The notes below the pieces were generated by a model. That model was not told the origin of the DNA. It made no database searches and saw only the letters and a list, made by a program, of their open reading frames with translations. DNA of 64,000 nucleotides from an uncultured Eubacteriales bacterium. Its GTDB lineage: Bacteria; Bacillota; Clostridia; Lachnospirales; Lachnospiraceae. Made by a program: the position numbers and the translations under genes. The first letter of the stretch is position 1. Each line of letters starts with the position of its first letter. Shown one piece after another: positions 54,785-63,693 of this stretch. Where the stretch lies: the NCBI GenBank assembly GCA_900315305.1, contig OMYS01000014.1, forward strand, positions 1-64,000. Direction: 5' to 3'.

Positions 54785-55252
54785 ATGGAAAAACAGTCGA
54801 TCAAGGTGATCGCAAACAATAAAAAGGCATATCACGATTATTTTATTCTGGAGACCTTTGAGGCGGGCGTTGAGCTCTTCGGAACAGAGGTGAAATCGCT
54901 TCGGATGGGCCGCTGCTCGATCAAGGAGGCTTATGTCGACATCCGGAACGGCGAGATTTTCGTCGACGGGATGAACATTTCCCCTTATGAGAAGGGCAAT
55001 ATTTTTAACCGGGAGCCACTGCGCCCGAAGCGGCTGCTTATGCACAAAAATGAAATTTTAAAGCTCGAGCAGCAGGTGAAGGAGAAGGGCGTCACGATTG
55101 TGCCGCTTGAGGTCTACTTCAAGGGGAGCCGCGTCAAGGTGAAGATCGGTCTTGCCCGGGGCAAGAAGCTCTACGACAAGCGGGCGGACATCGCCGCGAA
55201 GGACGCAAAGCGCGAGGCACAGAGGGACTTCAAGATTCGGAACTTCGGGTGA
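54785..55252 (+). CDS. smpB: SsrA-binding protein SmpB
   Basis: SmpB binds tmRNA and delivers it to stalled ribosomes. The 155-residue protein has NKKAYHDYFILETFEAGVEL, then GTEVKSLRMGRCSIKEAYV and LARGKKLYDKRADIAAKDAK. The usual C-terminal tail is present (RDFKIRNFG). An AAGGAGACATC site precedes the ATG. The gene is ten bases after rnr. An R1 repeat begins 16 bases after its stop, between it and ssrA. Confidence 0.96.
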   Translation: MEKQSIKVIANNKKAYHDYFILETFEAGVELFGTEVKSLRMGRCSIKEAYVDIRNGEIFVDGMNISPYEKGNIFNREPLRPKRLLMHKNEILKLEQQVKEKGVTIVPLEVYFKGSRVKVKIGLARGKKLYDKRADIAAKDAKREAQRDFKIRNFG

Positions 55253-55268
55253 ACAGTGACCTGGCGGG

Positions 55269-55391
55269 GTTACTGTTCACACGCCATCCAGAGTCGCATG
55301 CGGTCGCGAATATCAGGGCGGTATCGGGCAGACTCCGTCCTCCTCAGCTTCCCCTCGTCGCTTGCAGCTCCTCGGGGTGATCTTCGGACTC
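55269..55391 (-). repeat. R1 element, truncated, between smpB and ssrA
   Basis: GTTACTGTTCACACGCCATCC (with TCGCATGCGGTCGCGAATAT and the GGGCGGTATCGGGCAGACTC block) is the complement of the R1 right arm at 43110-43199. The central part (CCCCTCGTCGCTTGCAGCTC) matches the recX copy in inverse. The left arm stops after GATCTTCGGACTC, three bases before the ssrA -35 box. Confidence 0.8.
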
Positions 55392-55393
55392 AT

Positions 55394-55423
55394 TTGACAG
55401 ATGGTATGATTCTGGTATATAAT
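55394..55423 (+). promoter_or_regulatory. ssrA promoter
   Basis: TTGACA (55394-55399) and TATAAT (55418-55423) are both perfect consensus, 18 bases apart, and the mature tmRNA begins about 20 bases downstream. A strong promoter fits the abundance of tmRNA. Confidence 0.85.
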
Positions 55424-55443
55424 ACAAAACGCATATCAAGCTA

Positions 55444-55786
55444 GGGCTTGTACTGGTTTCGACGGGGGTTTCGAAGTCGAGGCAGCCATCCGCAGCCCCG
55501 TACTGCGCTAAAAACGGGAACTTATAAATTTAGCTGACAACAATACAGTTGCAGTAGCGGCCTGAGCCGCTCGTCGGCCCGGTTGTACCCGTACTTCCGG
55601 TAACCGGCGTCATGATTACGGGAAACGACACTGGCTAAGCTTTGCGTCAGCGGGCGTACGATGAAGCTACTGAGCACAGGAGGCTGCTGTTTGCCGCCTG
55701 TGTGAGGGAATGTAAATAAGCAGCTGTGATGGAAGATACCTCTGCGGACAGGCTTTCGGACGCGGGTTCGATTCCCGCCAGGTCCA
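55444..55786 (+). ncRNA. ssrA: Transfer-messenger RNA (tmRNA)
   Basis: tmRNA rescues stalled ribosomes and tags their products. The 5' end GGGCTTG pairs with CAGGTCC at the 3' end; CTGGTTTCGACGGGGG at the start and GGGTTCGATTCCCGCC before the 3' end form the tRNA-like part. CCA is not encoded. The tag frame starts at GCT 55533 and reads ADNNTVAVAA, stop TGA at 55563-55565; its end resembles the usual LAA/VAA degron. Ends are placed by the acceptor pairing. Confidence 0.93.
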
Positions 55787-55800
55787 TTTATTACGGACGG

Positions 55801-55858
55801 ATCCCGGAAAACAGCGGATAAGGTGTGAGAGCCTTGACCGTCGTTTTCCGGGATTTTT
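55801..55858 (+). terminator. Terminator of ssrA
   Basis: ATCCCGGAAAAC pairs perfectly with GTTTTCCGGGAT around a loop that contains a smaller hairpin (AAGG...CCTT), followed by TTTTT. From here to 56135 the only other item is the R3 element. Confidence 0.88.
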
Positions 55859-55939
55859 CGTATGCAGACAGGCATGCATAGATTCCTTCATTTGTCAATT
55901 CTTGTAATGTGAATCCGGGGTGATACCATATGTTGTGGT

Positions 55940-56098
55940 AACTTTCAGCACCTCAGACTCGGAACGCGTAGCGTTCCTCGTTGTGGGCGGACAGAGCGGC
56001 TTCGCAGCTTGTCCACCCATCAGAAAACTTCAGAAACCGTCCGGCGAGCAAGCTCTCCGTCCGGATTTCATCAGTTTTCTGATGGTTGCTGGATAGTT
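55940..56098 (+). repeat. R3 palindromic element with 12-bp flanking direct repeats
   Basis: Inverted ends AACTTTCAGCACC and the complement of GGTTGCTGGATAGTT bound an interior nearly identical to 46991-47145. It is flanked by the same 12 bases, ATATGTTGTGGT, at 55928-55939 and 56099-56110. Such flanking repeats are what target duplication on insertion would leave, supporting recent mobility. Confidence 0.82.
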
Positions 56099-56135
56099 AT
56101 ATGTTGTGGTCGATAGGACCTTGGAGGAAAAATAA

Positions 56136-56390
56136 GTGGAAACAGAGCATGTAGGAAATGTATGTCTTGAATCAATCCGGGAGACGTCCAGACACGTCTA
56201 TGAGGGGACGGCATCTGCTGACCTGAAGGGCAAGCGGCGGACAATTCCGTTTTATTTCAGCGACATGGACGGACAGCTCGTGATCCGGGAAAACGCGGAG
56301 ACAGTGGCTGTTCCGTTTTCCGTGAAGAAAGAAATTGAAGGAATCTGCGAGAATCTTGTCATGGAGAAGATTCTGAGTTTCGACATGTAA
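56136..56390 (+). CDS. Small protein of unknown function
   Basis: An 84-residue protein starting at GTG 56136, eight bases after TTGGAGG. It is mixed alpha/beta in outline, with no membrane segment, signal peptide or Cys cluster (TIPFYFSDMDGQLVIREN near the middle). I do not recognise a family. It lies between two R3 copies and ahead of the GH2 gene. Coding potential rests on the ribosome site and on codon use like that of the neighbours. Confidence 0.55.
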   Translation: METEHVGNVCLESIRETSRHVYEGTASADLKGKRRTIPFYFSDMDGQLVIRENAETVAVPFSVKKEIEGICENLVMEKILSFDM

Positions 56391-56393
56391 GTT

Positions 56394-56443
56394 ATTCAGC
56401 ACGACAAGGAAACGCGGCGTATTTCGAGTCTGGGTGTGCTGAG
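56394..56443 (-). repeat. R3 element, short derivative
   Basis: TTATTCAGCAC at left and GTGTGCTGAG at right are inverted ends; the core read on the minus strand (CCCAGACTCGAAATACGCC) matches the left part of R3. The inner half of the element is missing. Confidence 0.65.
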
Positions 56444-56511
56444 ATGAACGTTGACTTGGCCACTCCGGCAGCAAGCACTGGAGAGGCGGGCCATCCGAAG
56501 GGGGAACGGTC

Positions 56512-59055
56512 ATGAGAACAGTATCGCTTAACGGGACATGGTTCATGCACGAGGCAGGATCTCAGGAGGGATATTCTGTCCGCGTGCCGGGATCCGTGCT
56601 GTCCGGACTTCTCGACGCGGGAGTGATTGAGAATCCGTACGAGCGGATGAATGAATATGCGGCGAGAGAGCTATTCAGGAACGATTATATCTTCGAGAGG
56701 TCCTTTATGCTTCCGGAAGACCTGCTGGAGCTCGAGCATCTGGACCTTGTCTTCGAGGGAATCGACACGCTCGCGTCCGTTTCCGTAAACGGCGTGCATG
56801 TCGGGGACGCCGACAATATGCACCGGTGCTGGAGGTTCAGCCTGCGCCATCTTCACGCCGGGAAAAATGAGATCCGTGTTATGCTCCGCTCGCCTCTCCG
56901 CTTTATGGAGCGGAAGGACTGGCCGGAGGATAAACGGTCGGTCTATGCCCCGGAGGGCGCGATTCCGGGCTTCCGGGCGATCCGGAAATCTGCGTCGATG
57001 TTCGGATGGGACTGGGGGCCGCAGCTGCCGGACGAGGGAATCTGGCGGAGCGTGAGACTTGAGGCCTATGAGAGCCGGATGGATGACGTGCGGATCAGCC
57101 AGAGCATCTCGGGACACGAGGGAGAGCTCACTGTCGGCGTGACCTTTGTCCACACAAAACCGCTCCGGGGCTTTGTCGAGTGCGTCCTTCAGGAGAGAGG
57201 CTCCGGGGAGACAGTTCGTGCGCGCGTGAGGGCGGACGGGTCTGAGTCTCCGGACGGAAGCTGCACGGCAACTCTTAAGGTCCCGCATGTGCACCTCTGG
57301 TGGCCGAGAGGCTTCGGGGCGCAGAGTCTCTATGACCTGAAGATCCGGTACATGTCTTCAGAGGGAAATGTCCATGAGGAGGTCCGCCGGACGATTGGCT
57401 TCCGCACGCTGACCGTGGACAGAAGCAGCGATCAGTGGGGGCGCGCCTTTACGATCACAGTGAACGGAAAGGGAATCTTCGCGATGGGCGCCGATGTGAT
57501 TCCGCCGGATTGCATGTACTCCCATATCACGCCAAAGCGCGTCCGCTATCTGGTCCAGTCCGCGGCGGATGCCAATATGAACTGCCTCCGTGTCTGGGGC
57601 GGCGGCTTCTATCCGGATGACACGTTCTATTCCTGCTGCGATGAGCTCGGCATTCTCGTCTGGCAGGACCTTATGTTCGCCAACGCGGGCTATGTGCTGG
57701 ATGAGCACTTCGAGGAGTCTGTCAGAAATGAAGTCCGTGACAACCTGCGGAGAATCCGCTCTCATCCGTCACTCGCCCTGATCTGCGGAAACAATGAGAC
57801 GGAGAGCGCCTGGGAGGGCTGGGAGGATTTTAAGCGGGACAACGCGCCTGCCCTGAGGGACGACTATGTCCGCCTCTTTCAGGAGATTCTTCCGGAGATT
57901 GTCGAACAGGAGGCGCCCGGCGTCTTCTACTGGCCGTCATCCCCATCCTCAGGAGGACTCGGCGTCGCACAGAACACGGATGACGACGGAGATTCTCACT
58001 ACTGGGACGTCTGGCACGGAGAGAAGCCATTTTCGGATTACAAGAACCACATGTTCCGGTTCCTCTCGGAGTTCGGCTTTCAGTCCTTCCCGGACATGAA
58101 GACGATTGAGAGCTTTACGGAGCCGGAGGACAGAAATCCGTTCTCGCGGGTCATGGAGAGCCACCAGAAGAACCAGAATGCCAACGGAAAGATGATGCGC
58201 TACCTGTCTGCGCTCTTTCAGATGCCGACCAGCTTCTCGCAGACCGTGTACTTAAGCCAGCTGCAGCAGGCGCTCGCCATTAAGTGCGGCGTCGATCACC
58301 TCCGCAGGAACAGGGGCCGCTGCATGGGCACGCTCTACTGGCAGCTGAACGACGTCTGGCCGGGCCAGTCCTGGTCGTCCATCGATTATTTCGGCCGCTG
58401 GAAGATCCTGCATTACATGGCGCGCCGGTTCTTTGCGCCCGTGGCGGTCAGCCTCTATTACGAGGGCGACAAGGCGCGCATCTATACGTCAAATGAGACG
58501 CCGGACCCGATCGGAAGGACTGCGGAGATCTACGTGAAGGACATGCATTTTCATGAGCTCGGCCATGTCATGACCGCGGGGATCATCGAGGCACAGACGG
58601 CTGAGTCCTCCATGTGTTTTGACCTCACCAGCATACCGGAGTACCGGGAAATGAAGAAAAAACCGCGCACGGCCGGGTCGATCGATGAGCGGATCTTCAT
58701 CGAAGGCGTCGTCACGCTCTCTGACGGCCGCGAGCTCCGCGATGTCGCGACCGTGCTGCCGTGGAAATACCTGCAGCTTCCGGACCCGGACATCGATGTG
58801 GAGGTCAGGACCGGCGGGGCGGAGGATGATTTCAGCTATTCCATTACACTCACGTCGGATTCCTTTGCGCCGTATGTCCACCTCGATCTCGACAACGCGG
58901 ACGTCATTTTCAGCGACAATGACTTCTGCATCACGGACAGCCGGCCGCGCACGGTCCGCATCGAGAAGAAGGACATTCTGAGAGGAAATCCGGGCACGGC
59001 GGAGGAGCTGAAGAGGCATCTCCTGATACAGACGATTCGGGGAATGGTGAGATGA
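56512..59055 (+). CDS. GH2 family beta-mannosidase
   Basis: The 847-residue enzyme begins with a GH2 sugar-binding jelly-roll (SLNGTWFMHEAG, then DYIFERSFMLPEDL), an immunoglobulin-like domain and a TIM barrel. The acid/base Glu is in CGNNETESAW (Glu429) and the nucleophile Glu in FLSEFGFQSF (Glu520). The MFGWDWGP block is typical of beta-mannosidase. No signal peptide is present, so it acts in the cytoplasm on imported oligosaccharides, for example from mannans or N-glycans. No transporter is adjacent. A phosphoesterase gene overlaps its stop. Confidence 0.93.
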   Translation: MRTVSLNGTWFMHEAGSQEGYSVRVPGSVLSGLLDAGVIENPYERMNEYAARELFRNDYIFERSFMLPEDLLELEHLDLVFEGIDTLASVSVNGVHVGDADNMHRCWRFSLRHLHAGKNEIRVMLRSPLRFMERKDWPEDKRSVYAPEGAIPGFRAIRKSASMFGWDWGPQLPDEGIWRSVRLEAYESRMDDVRISQSISGHEGELTVGVTFVHTKPLRGFVECVLQERGSGETVRARVRADGSESPDGSCTATLKVPHVHLWWPRGFGAQSLYDLKIRYMSSEGNVHEEVRRTIGFRTLTVDRSSDQWGRAFTITVNGKGIFAMGADVIPPDCMYSHITPKRVRYLVQSAADANMNCLRVWGGGFYPDDTFYSCCDELGILVWQDLMFANAGYVLDEHFEESVRNEVRDNLRRIRSHPSLALICGNNETESAWEGWEDFKRDNAPALRDDYVRLFQEILPEIVEQEAPGVFYWPSSPSSGGLGVAQNTDDDGDSHYWDVWHGEKPFSDYKNHMFRFLSEFGFQSFPDMKTIESFTEPEDRNPFSRVMESHQKNQNANGKMMRYLSALFQMPTSFSQTVYLSQLQQALAIKCGVDHLRRNRGRCMGTLYWQLNDVWPGQSWSSIDYFGRWKILHYMARRFFAPVAVSLYYEGDKARIYTSNETPDPIGRTAEIYVKDMHFHELGHVMTAGIIEAQTAESSMCFDLTSIPEYREMKKKPRTAGSIDERIFIEGVVTLSDGRELRDVATVLPWKYLQLPDPDIDVEVRTGGAEDDFSYSITLTSDSFAPYVHLDLDNADVIFSDNDFCITDSRPRTVRIEKKDILRGNPGTAEELKRHLLIQTIRGMVR

Positions 59056-59741
59056 AAACAGTAGTAACGACAGATCTTCACGGCTGCGACCTGGAATTCC
59101 GGGCGCTGATGAAGAAGGCGGAGCTCGATCAGGATACGGACACGCTGATTATACTGGGAGATTTATTTGACAGAGGAAGGCATTCCTTCGAGCTCTACGA
59201 GACTGTCCTGAAAATGAAGCAAAGGATGGGAGACCGCATGATCCTCATCCGGGGAAATCACGATCAGTTTCTTCTCGATGCGGCGGCAAAGGGAGAGAAG
59301 ACGGTCCTCTGGGCATTGAACGGTGGCATGCGGACGGTGGAGTCCTTTGCGGCACATGGACATAAGTTTACGGAAGCCGCGGAGCTTCTGAAGGACACGC
59401 CGCTCTTTTATGAGACGGAGCAGTTCATTTGTGTCCATGCGGGACTGGTCTCAGATGACGTTAAGGAGAACACCGAGGACATCTGTCTCTGGGACCGCAG
59501 CGTCAATGAGGGCGAATACAAGGGAAAGCTCGGGATCGGCGGCCACACGCCGCACGAGACGCCGGTCTATTTTCCGGGCGACGGCGGGTGCGTGCCGCTC
59601 CCGTACGACAGGGAGCTCTCTCTTCCGGAGAAGGGCTTTATCTGCATCGATACGGGCTGCGTATTTGGCCGGAGGCTGACAGCCCTTGTCATATCGGGCG
59701 GGACATACCGGTGCCTCGCGATGAGAAAGATGGACTACTGA
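59052..59741 (+). CDS. Calcineurin-like metallophosphoesterase (PPP/ApaH type)
   Basis: The 229-residue protein has the PPP-family motifs: TTDLHGCDLEF, then ILGDLFDRGRHS, IRGNHDQFLLDAA and FICVHAG, with a late GGHTPHE. It could dephosphorylate proteins or hydrolyse a dinucleotide such as Ap4A; sequence alone does not decide. The start ATG overlaps the beta-mannosidase stop, so the two are coupled, though a functional link is not obvious. Confidence 0.9.
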   Translation: MKTVVTTDLHGCDLEFRALMKKAELDQDTDTLIILGDLFDRGRHSFELYETVLKMKQRMGDRMILIRGNHDQFLLDAAAKGEKTVLWALNGGMRTVESFAAHGHKFTEAAELLKDTPLFYETEQFICVHAGLVSDDVKENTEDICLWDRSVNEGEYKGKLGIGGHTPHETPVYFPGDGGCVPLPYDRELSLPEKGFICIDTGCVFGRRLTALVISGGTYRCLAMRKMDY

Positions 59742-59943
59742 GCCTGTCAAAATTTGCGGCGCGCGCCTGATTTCACACGATTTCCACATTTCCTGTATTA
59801 AATATTGCCTGGGGACTGCTGCGTAAGTCCGCCGGCACCATCGTTTTTGCCGGTATAAAAAATAGAGACAGTACCTGCCGGATCGCCGTGAGCGCAGCCC
59901 TGCAATGCGGATACCGGCTATAGATGGCAGATGGAGGGATCAT

Positions 59944-60636
59944 ATGGAAAAACTGAAAGTAATGATCGTAGATGATGAGGACAGAATGAGAAAGCTCGTC
60001 AGAGACTTTCTTGAGAGACAGAATTACGAGGTGATCGAGGCAGCCGACGGAGAAGAGGCCATCGATATCTTCTTTAAAATGAAGGACATCTCCCTTATCC
60101 TCCTTGATGTCATGATGCCGAAAATGGACGGCTGGCAGGTCTGCCGTGAGATTCGCCAGTATTCCCAGGTGCCGATCATTATGCTGACGGCGCGCGCGGA
60201 CGAGCGGGACGAGTTGCTCGGCTTTGATCTCGGCGTCGATGAATATATTTCGAAGCCGTTTTCGCCGAAGATTCTTGTCGCCCGTGTCGATGCGGTCCTT
60301 CGGAGATCAGGGCATGCGGGATCCGAGGACGTCGTCGAGGCAGCGGGAATCCGCGTCGACAAGACGGCCCATCAGGTCACGATCGATGGAAAGCCGATCG
60401 AGCTGTCGTTCAAGGAATTTGAGCTCCTGTCCTATTTTGTCGAGAACAAGGGTATCGCGCTCTCGCGGGAGAAGATCCTGAATGCGGTCTGGAATTATGA
60501 TTACTACGGAGACGCGCGGACGATTGATACCCATGTGAAGAAGCTCCGCAGCAAGATGGGAGACAAGGGCAATCTGATCAAGACAATCTGGGGCATGGGA
60601 TATAAATTCGATCCGGATGGGGCCGAAGCGAAATGA
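59944..60636 (+). CDS. OmpR/PhoB-family response regulator
   Basis: The 230-residue protein has a complete receiver domain (VMIVDDEDRMRKLVRDFL, phospho-Asp55 in LLDVMMPKMDGW, Lys in ISKPFSP) and a C-terminal winged helix (LSFKEFELLSYFVENKG, then RTIDTHVKKLRSKMG). Start ATG 59944 is preceded by GGAGGGATC; an in-frame codon at 59905 is rejected. The stop overlaps the partner kinase. The 200-base gap upstream has no gene; it holds a small hairpin near 59838. Confidence 0.95.
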   Translation: MEKLKVMIVDDEDRMRKLVRDFLERQNYEVIEAADGEEAIDIFFKMKDISLILLDVMMPKMDGWQVCREIRQYSQVPIIMLTARADERDELLGFDLGVDEYISKPFSPKILVARVDAVLRRSGHAGSEDVVEAAGIRVDKTAHQVTIDGKPIELSFKEFELLSYFVENKGIALSREKILNAVWNYDYYGDARTIDTHVKKLRSKMGDKGNLIKTIWGMGYKFDPDGAEAK

Positions 60637-62159
60637 GAGGCCCGGAAGAAAAAAAGCTGACGCCATCTGCCGGAGGCAGAAAGAAAAAACAGCCGGAGAA
60701 AAAGGCGCACTCCATGCGCACGGAGCTCTCGGGAATCGTGATTTTTATCATTGCGATCGCACTGATTGTCATCGGTCTTGCCAATGCGTTTCTGCTCACG
60801 CCGTTCTACCGGGTCAACAAGCAGAAGAAAATCGAGGCTTGCTACCGCAAGATCAACGCGCTCAGCGACGCATCAGCCCTGACGAACGAGATCCTGACGA
60901 TCTCCGTGCAGGACAACATCAGCGTCACGATTGTAGACTCTGACTTTCAGTCGATCGTCGCAACGACGAGTGATGCCGAGCGAAACACGATGCGCCTGTT
61001 CGGCTATTATACGGGCTTTTATTCAGACTCCGTGCACGTCATTGAGAAAAAGCACAACTATGTGATTCAGGAGACGACGGACAGCCGGATCCACACGAGC
61101 TATCTCGAGATGTGGGGGCAGCTGTCGAGCGGGGATTATTTTCTTCTGCAGACGCCACTTGAGAGTCTGTCCTCTGCGACGAGGTTGACAAATCTCTTCT
61201 ACATCGCGGCAGGCTCGGTTGTCATTATTGTGGCGGCCGTGGCAATCAGTTTTGTGATGAAGCGGTATACCAAGCCGATTGTGCAGCTGACGGACCTCTC
61301 GAAGCGGATGGCGAACCTTGATTTTGACGCGCGGTACAAGGGAAAGGAGACAAATGAGATCGGTGATCTCGGGCGGAGCTTCAACAAAATGTCCGATGAG
61401 CTTGAAAAATCTATCTCTGACCTCAAGGCCGCCAATGTCGAGCTTCAGAAGGACAATGAGAAGAAGACACAGATCGATGAGATGCGCAAGGAATTTCTCA
61501 ACAATGTGTCGCACGAGCTGAAGACGCCGATTGCCCTGATTCAGGGATACGCGGAGGGACTGACGGACGGAGTTGCGGACGACGAGGAGAGCCGGGATTT
61601 CTACTGCGGGGTCATCCTGGACGAGGCGAAGAAGATGAACCTCATGGTCCGGAGACTTTTGACGCTCAATCAGCTCGAGTTCGGCAATGACCCGGTCGTC
61701 ATGGACCGGTTTGACATCGTGCAGCTGATCAGTGGCATTATAAGCGGCATGCAGCTGATGATCAGTGAAAACGGCGCGGAGGTCTCATTTCCGTACAATC
61801 AGCCGGTCTATGTATGGGGAGATGAGTTCAAGATCGAGGAGGTCATGAACAATTATCTTCTGAACGCGATCCAGCACTGCGAGGGAGAGAAGCGGATCGA
61901 GGTGACGCTCGATCAGGACGAGAACCATCTGGTCACGGTCAGTGTGTTCAATACGGGCAAGCCGATTCCGGAGGAGGATATCGGCCGGGTATTTGAGAAA
62001 TTTTACAAGGTCGACAAGGCGCACACGCGGTCAAAGGGCGGATCGGGTCTCGGCCTTTCGATCGTCAAGGCGATTATCGACGGTCACGGCCAGAAATGCG
62101 GCGCGAGGAATTACGACAACGGTGTCTCCTTCTGGTTCACAATCGAGGGCAAGGTCTGA
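60633..62159 (+). CDS. Membrane sensor histidine kinase
   Basis: A 508-residue kinase. After a basic N-terminal region comes membrane helix 1 (IVIFIIAIALIVIGLANAFL, about residues 35-54), an extracellular sensing domain to about 185, helix 2 (IAAGSVVIIVAAVAISFVM), a HAMP domain, the phospho-His in NNVSHELKTPIAL (His294) and the ATPase domain with EEVMNNYLLNAIQHC and GSGLGLSIVKAI. It pairs with the preceding regulator through an ATGA overlap. The signal and targets are not evident. Confidence 0.95.
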   Translation: MRGPEEKKLTPSAGGRKKKQPEKKAHSMRTELSGIVIFIIAIALIVIGLANAFLLTPFYRVNKQKKIEACYRKINALSDASALTNEILTISVQDNISVTIVDSDFQSIVATTSDAERNTMRLFGYYTGFYSDSVHVIEKKHNYVIQETTDSRIHTSYLEMWGQLSSGDYFLLQTPLESLSSATRLTNLFYIAAGSVVIIVAAVAISFVMKRYTKPIVQLTDLSKRMANLDFDARYKGKETNEIGDLGRSFNKMSDELEKSISDLKAANVELQKDNEKKTQIDEMRKEFLNNVSHELKTPIALIQGYAEGLTDGVADDEESRDFYCGVILDEAKKMNLMVRRLLTLNQLEFGNDPVVMDRFDIVQLISGIISGMQLMISENGAEVSFPYNQPVYVWGDEFKIEEVMNNYLLNAIQHCEGEKRIEVTLDQDENHLVTVSVFNTGKPIPEEDIGRVFEKFYKVDKAHTRSKGGSGLGLSIVKAIIDGHGQKCGARNYDNGVSFWFTIEGKV

Positions 62160-62167
62160 GACTTGGG

Positions 62168-62216
62168 CAGGGCAGACGCATCTTATTTTCAAATGAGATG
62201 CGGTCCGCCCTGTTTT
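62168..62216 (+). terminator. Terminator of the two-component operon
   Basis: GCAGGGCAGACGCATCT pairs with AGATGCGGTCCGCCCTG with small mismatches, followed by TTTT. It separates the kinase from hisH. Confidence 0.82.
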
Positions 62217-62217
62217 A

Positions 62218-62226
62218 TGCTATAAT
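62218..62226 (+). promoter_or_regulatory. Extended -10 promoter of hisH
   Basis: TGCTATAAT is a perfect extended -10 (TGnTATAAT). Its last base is only eight bases before the hisH ATG, so transcription would begin at or within two or three bases of the start codon. No -35 is visible and the stem of the preceding terminator overlaps that region. Confidence 0.6.
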
Positions 62227-62234
62227 CTGGAACT

Positions 62235-62900
62235 ATGGTAGCGATTATTGATTATGATGCAGGAAATGTAAAGAGTGTCGAGAAGGCCTTCCGCAAAATC
62301 GGTCAGGAGGCCTGCCTCACGCGCGACCCGGACACAATTCTGTCCGCGGATCATGTAGTTCTGCCCGGCGTCGGAAATTTCGGAGACGCCATGAACAACC
62401 TGAAGAAATACGGAATGGACGAGGTCATCCGGGAGGTAATTAAGAAGGAGACTCCTTTCCTCGGCATCTGTGTGGGTATGCAGGTCCTGTTTGAGGGCAG
62501 CGAGGAGAGCCCGGAGGTTCCGGGACTTGGAATTCTGAAGGGCTATGTGAAGAGATTCCCGAGAAAGGATGGAATGAAAATTCCGCAGATCGGGTGGAAC
62601 TCCATTTTCATGATGAACGGCGGAGAGCTGTTCCGGGATATTCCGAACGGGTCCTATGTCTACTTTGTTCACTCATTTTACTGTGAGGACGAGAACATCA
62701 ATCAGGTCCGCGCGATCGCGGAGTACAGCACGATTTATCATGCGTCGGTCCAGAAGGGAAAGCTGTTCGCGACACAGTTCCATCCGGAGAAGTCCGGAGA
62801 TCTCGGACTGAAGATCCTGAAGAATTTTATCAAGCCGGCCGAGGATGAGATCCCCGAAAAGAAGGGGGCCGGCATGGTTTCTCTGGGAGGTGCTTCCTGA
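62235..62900 (+). CDS. hisH: Imidazole glycerol phosphate synthase, glutaminase subunit HisH
   Basis: HisH releases ammonia from glutamine for HisF in histidine synthesis. The 221-residue protein has [16 protein letters not shown], the nucleophile Cys in [13 protein letters not shown] (Cys79), and the His-Glu pair in [12 protein letters not shown]-terminal extension of about 20 residues ([17 protein letters not shown]) exceeds the usual length. There is no ribosome-binding site before the ATG; with the promoter eight bases upstream, the mRNA is probably leaderless. hisF overlaps by one base. Confidence 0.95.
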   Translation: MVAIIDYDAGNVKSVEKAFRKIGQEACLTRDPDTILSADHVVLPGVGNFGDAMNNLKKYGMDEVIREVIKKETPFLGICVGMQVLFEGSEESPEVPGLGILKGYVKRFPRKDGMKIPQIGWNSIFMMNGGELFRDIPNGSYVYFVHSFYCEDENINQVRAIAEYSTIYHASVQKGKLFATQFHPEKSGDLGLKILKNFIKPAEDEIPEKKGAGMVSLGGAS

Positions 62901-63667
62901 TGCTGACAAAACGAATTATTCCGTGCCTCGATATCAATAAGGGCCGCGTCGTCAAGGGTGTGAACTTTGTCAATCTGAAGGACGCGGGAGACCCGGTCGA
63001 GGTCGCGAAGGCATATAACGACGAGGGAGCGGACGAGCTGGTCTTCCTCGATATCACGGCGTCATCCGATGCACGAAAGACGGTTGTCGATCTCGTGCGC
63101 GCGGTCGCTGAGCAGGTCTTCATTCCGTTCACGGTCGGCGGCGGAATCCGCACGGTCGATGACATGAAGGCCATTCTCCGCGAGGGAGCCGACAAGATCT
63201 CCATCAATACTTCAGCGGTCACGAACCCGGAGCTCATCTCCGAGGGGGCCGCGAAGTTCGGAAACCAGTGCATCGTCGTCGCCGTCGATGCGAAGAGAAG
63301 AGCGGACGACAGCGGCTGGAACGTCTATGTGAAGGGCGGCCGGGAGGACACGGGTCTCGACGCTGTGGAATGGGCAAAGAAGGCCGTATCGCTCGGCGCA
63401 GGAGAGATTCTGCTGACCTCCATGGACAGGGACGGCGTGCAGAGCGGCTATGACATCGAGCTCACGAAGGCCGTCTCACAGGCTGTCGGCGTGCCAGTCA
63501 TTGCATCCGGCGGAGCCGGAAAGCCGGAGGACTTCTATGATGCGCTCACAGAGGGCGGGGCAGATGCGGCGCTTGCGGCGTCGCTGTTCCACTACAAGAC
63601 GCTGACAATCGGAGAAGTCAAGGAATACCTCGCGTCGAAGGGCGTCCCGGTCAGACGGACGTTCTGA
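62900..63667 (+). CDS. hisF: Imidazole glycerol phosphate synthase, cyclase subunit HisF
   Basis: HisF forms imidazole glycerol phosphate and AICAR from PRFAR and ammonia supplied by HisH. The 255-residue barrel has [20 protein letters not shown] with catalytic Asp11, [13 protein letters not shown], and VVAVDAKRR with the second catalytic Asp. Length is normal. TGATG overlap with hisH shows coupling, and CTGGGAGG lies upstream inside hisH. No other his synthesis gene follows; ung is next. Confidence 0.96.
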   Translation: MLTKRIIPCLDINKGRVVKGVNFVNLKDAGDPVEVAKAYNDEGADELVFLDITASSDARKTVVDLVRAVAEQVFIPFTVGGGIRTVDDMKAILREGADKISINTSAVTNPELISEGAAKFGNQCIVVAVDAKRRADDSGWNVYVKGGREDTGLDAVEWAKKAVSLGAGEILLTSMDRDGVQSGYDIELTKAVSQAVGVPVIASGGAGKPEDFYDALTEGGADAALAASLFHYKTLTIGEVKEYLASKGVPVRRTF

Positions 63668-63693
63668 GATGCTGACAGGATGGAGATGAGACA

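Noticed and set aside
47188-55786. Horizontal transfer of the glycolysis block because of different codon use
   Set aside because: Gene order is the standard Firmicutes arrangement and the bias fits high expression.
55522-55875. Minus-strand reading frame of 117 codons containing GGNRTRV
   Set aside because: It is antisense to the tmRNA; this peptide pattern is a known false product of tRNA-like T-arm sequence.
62235-63667. HisH/HisF as the paralogues used in legionaminic or pseudaminic acid pathways
   Set aside because: Both proteins carry the canonical catalytic residues of histidine synthesis and no sialic-acid-like genes are nearby, although the other his genes are not in the window.
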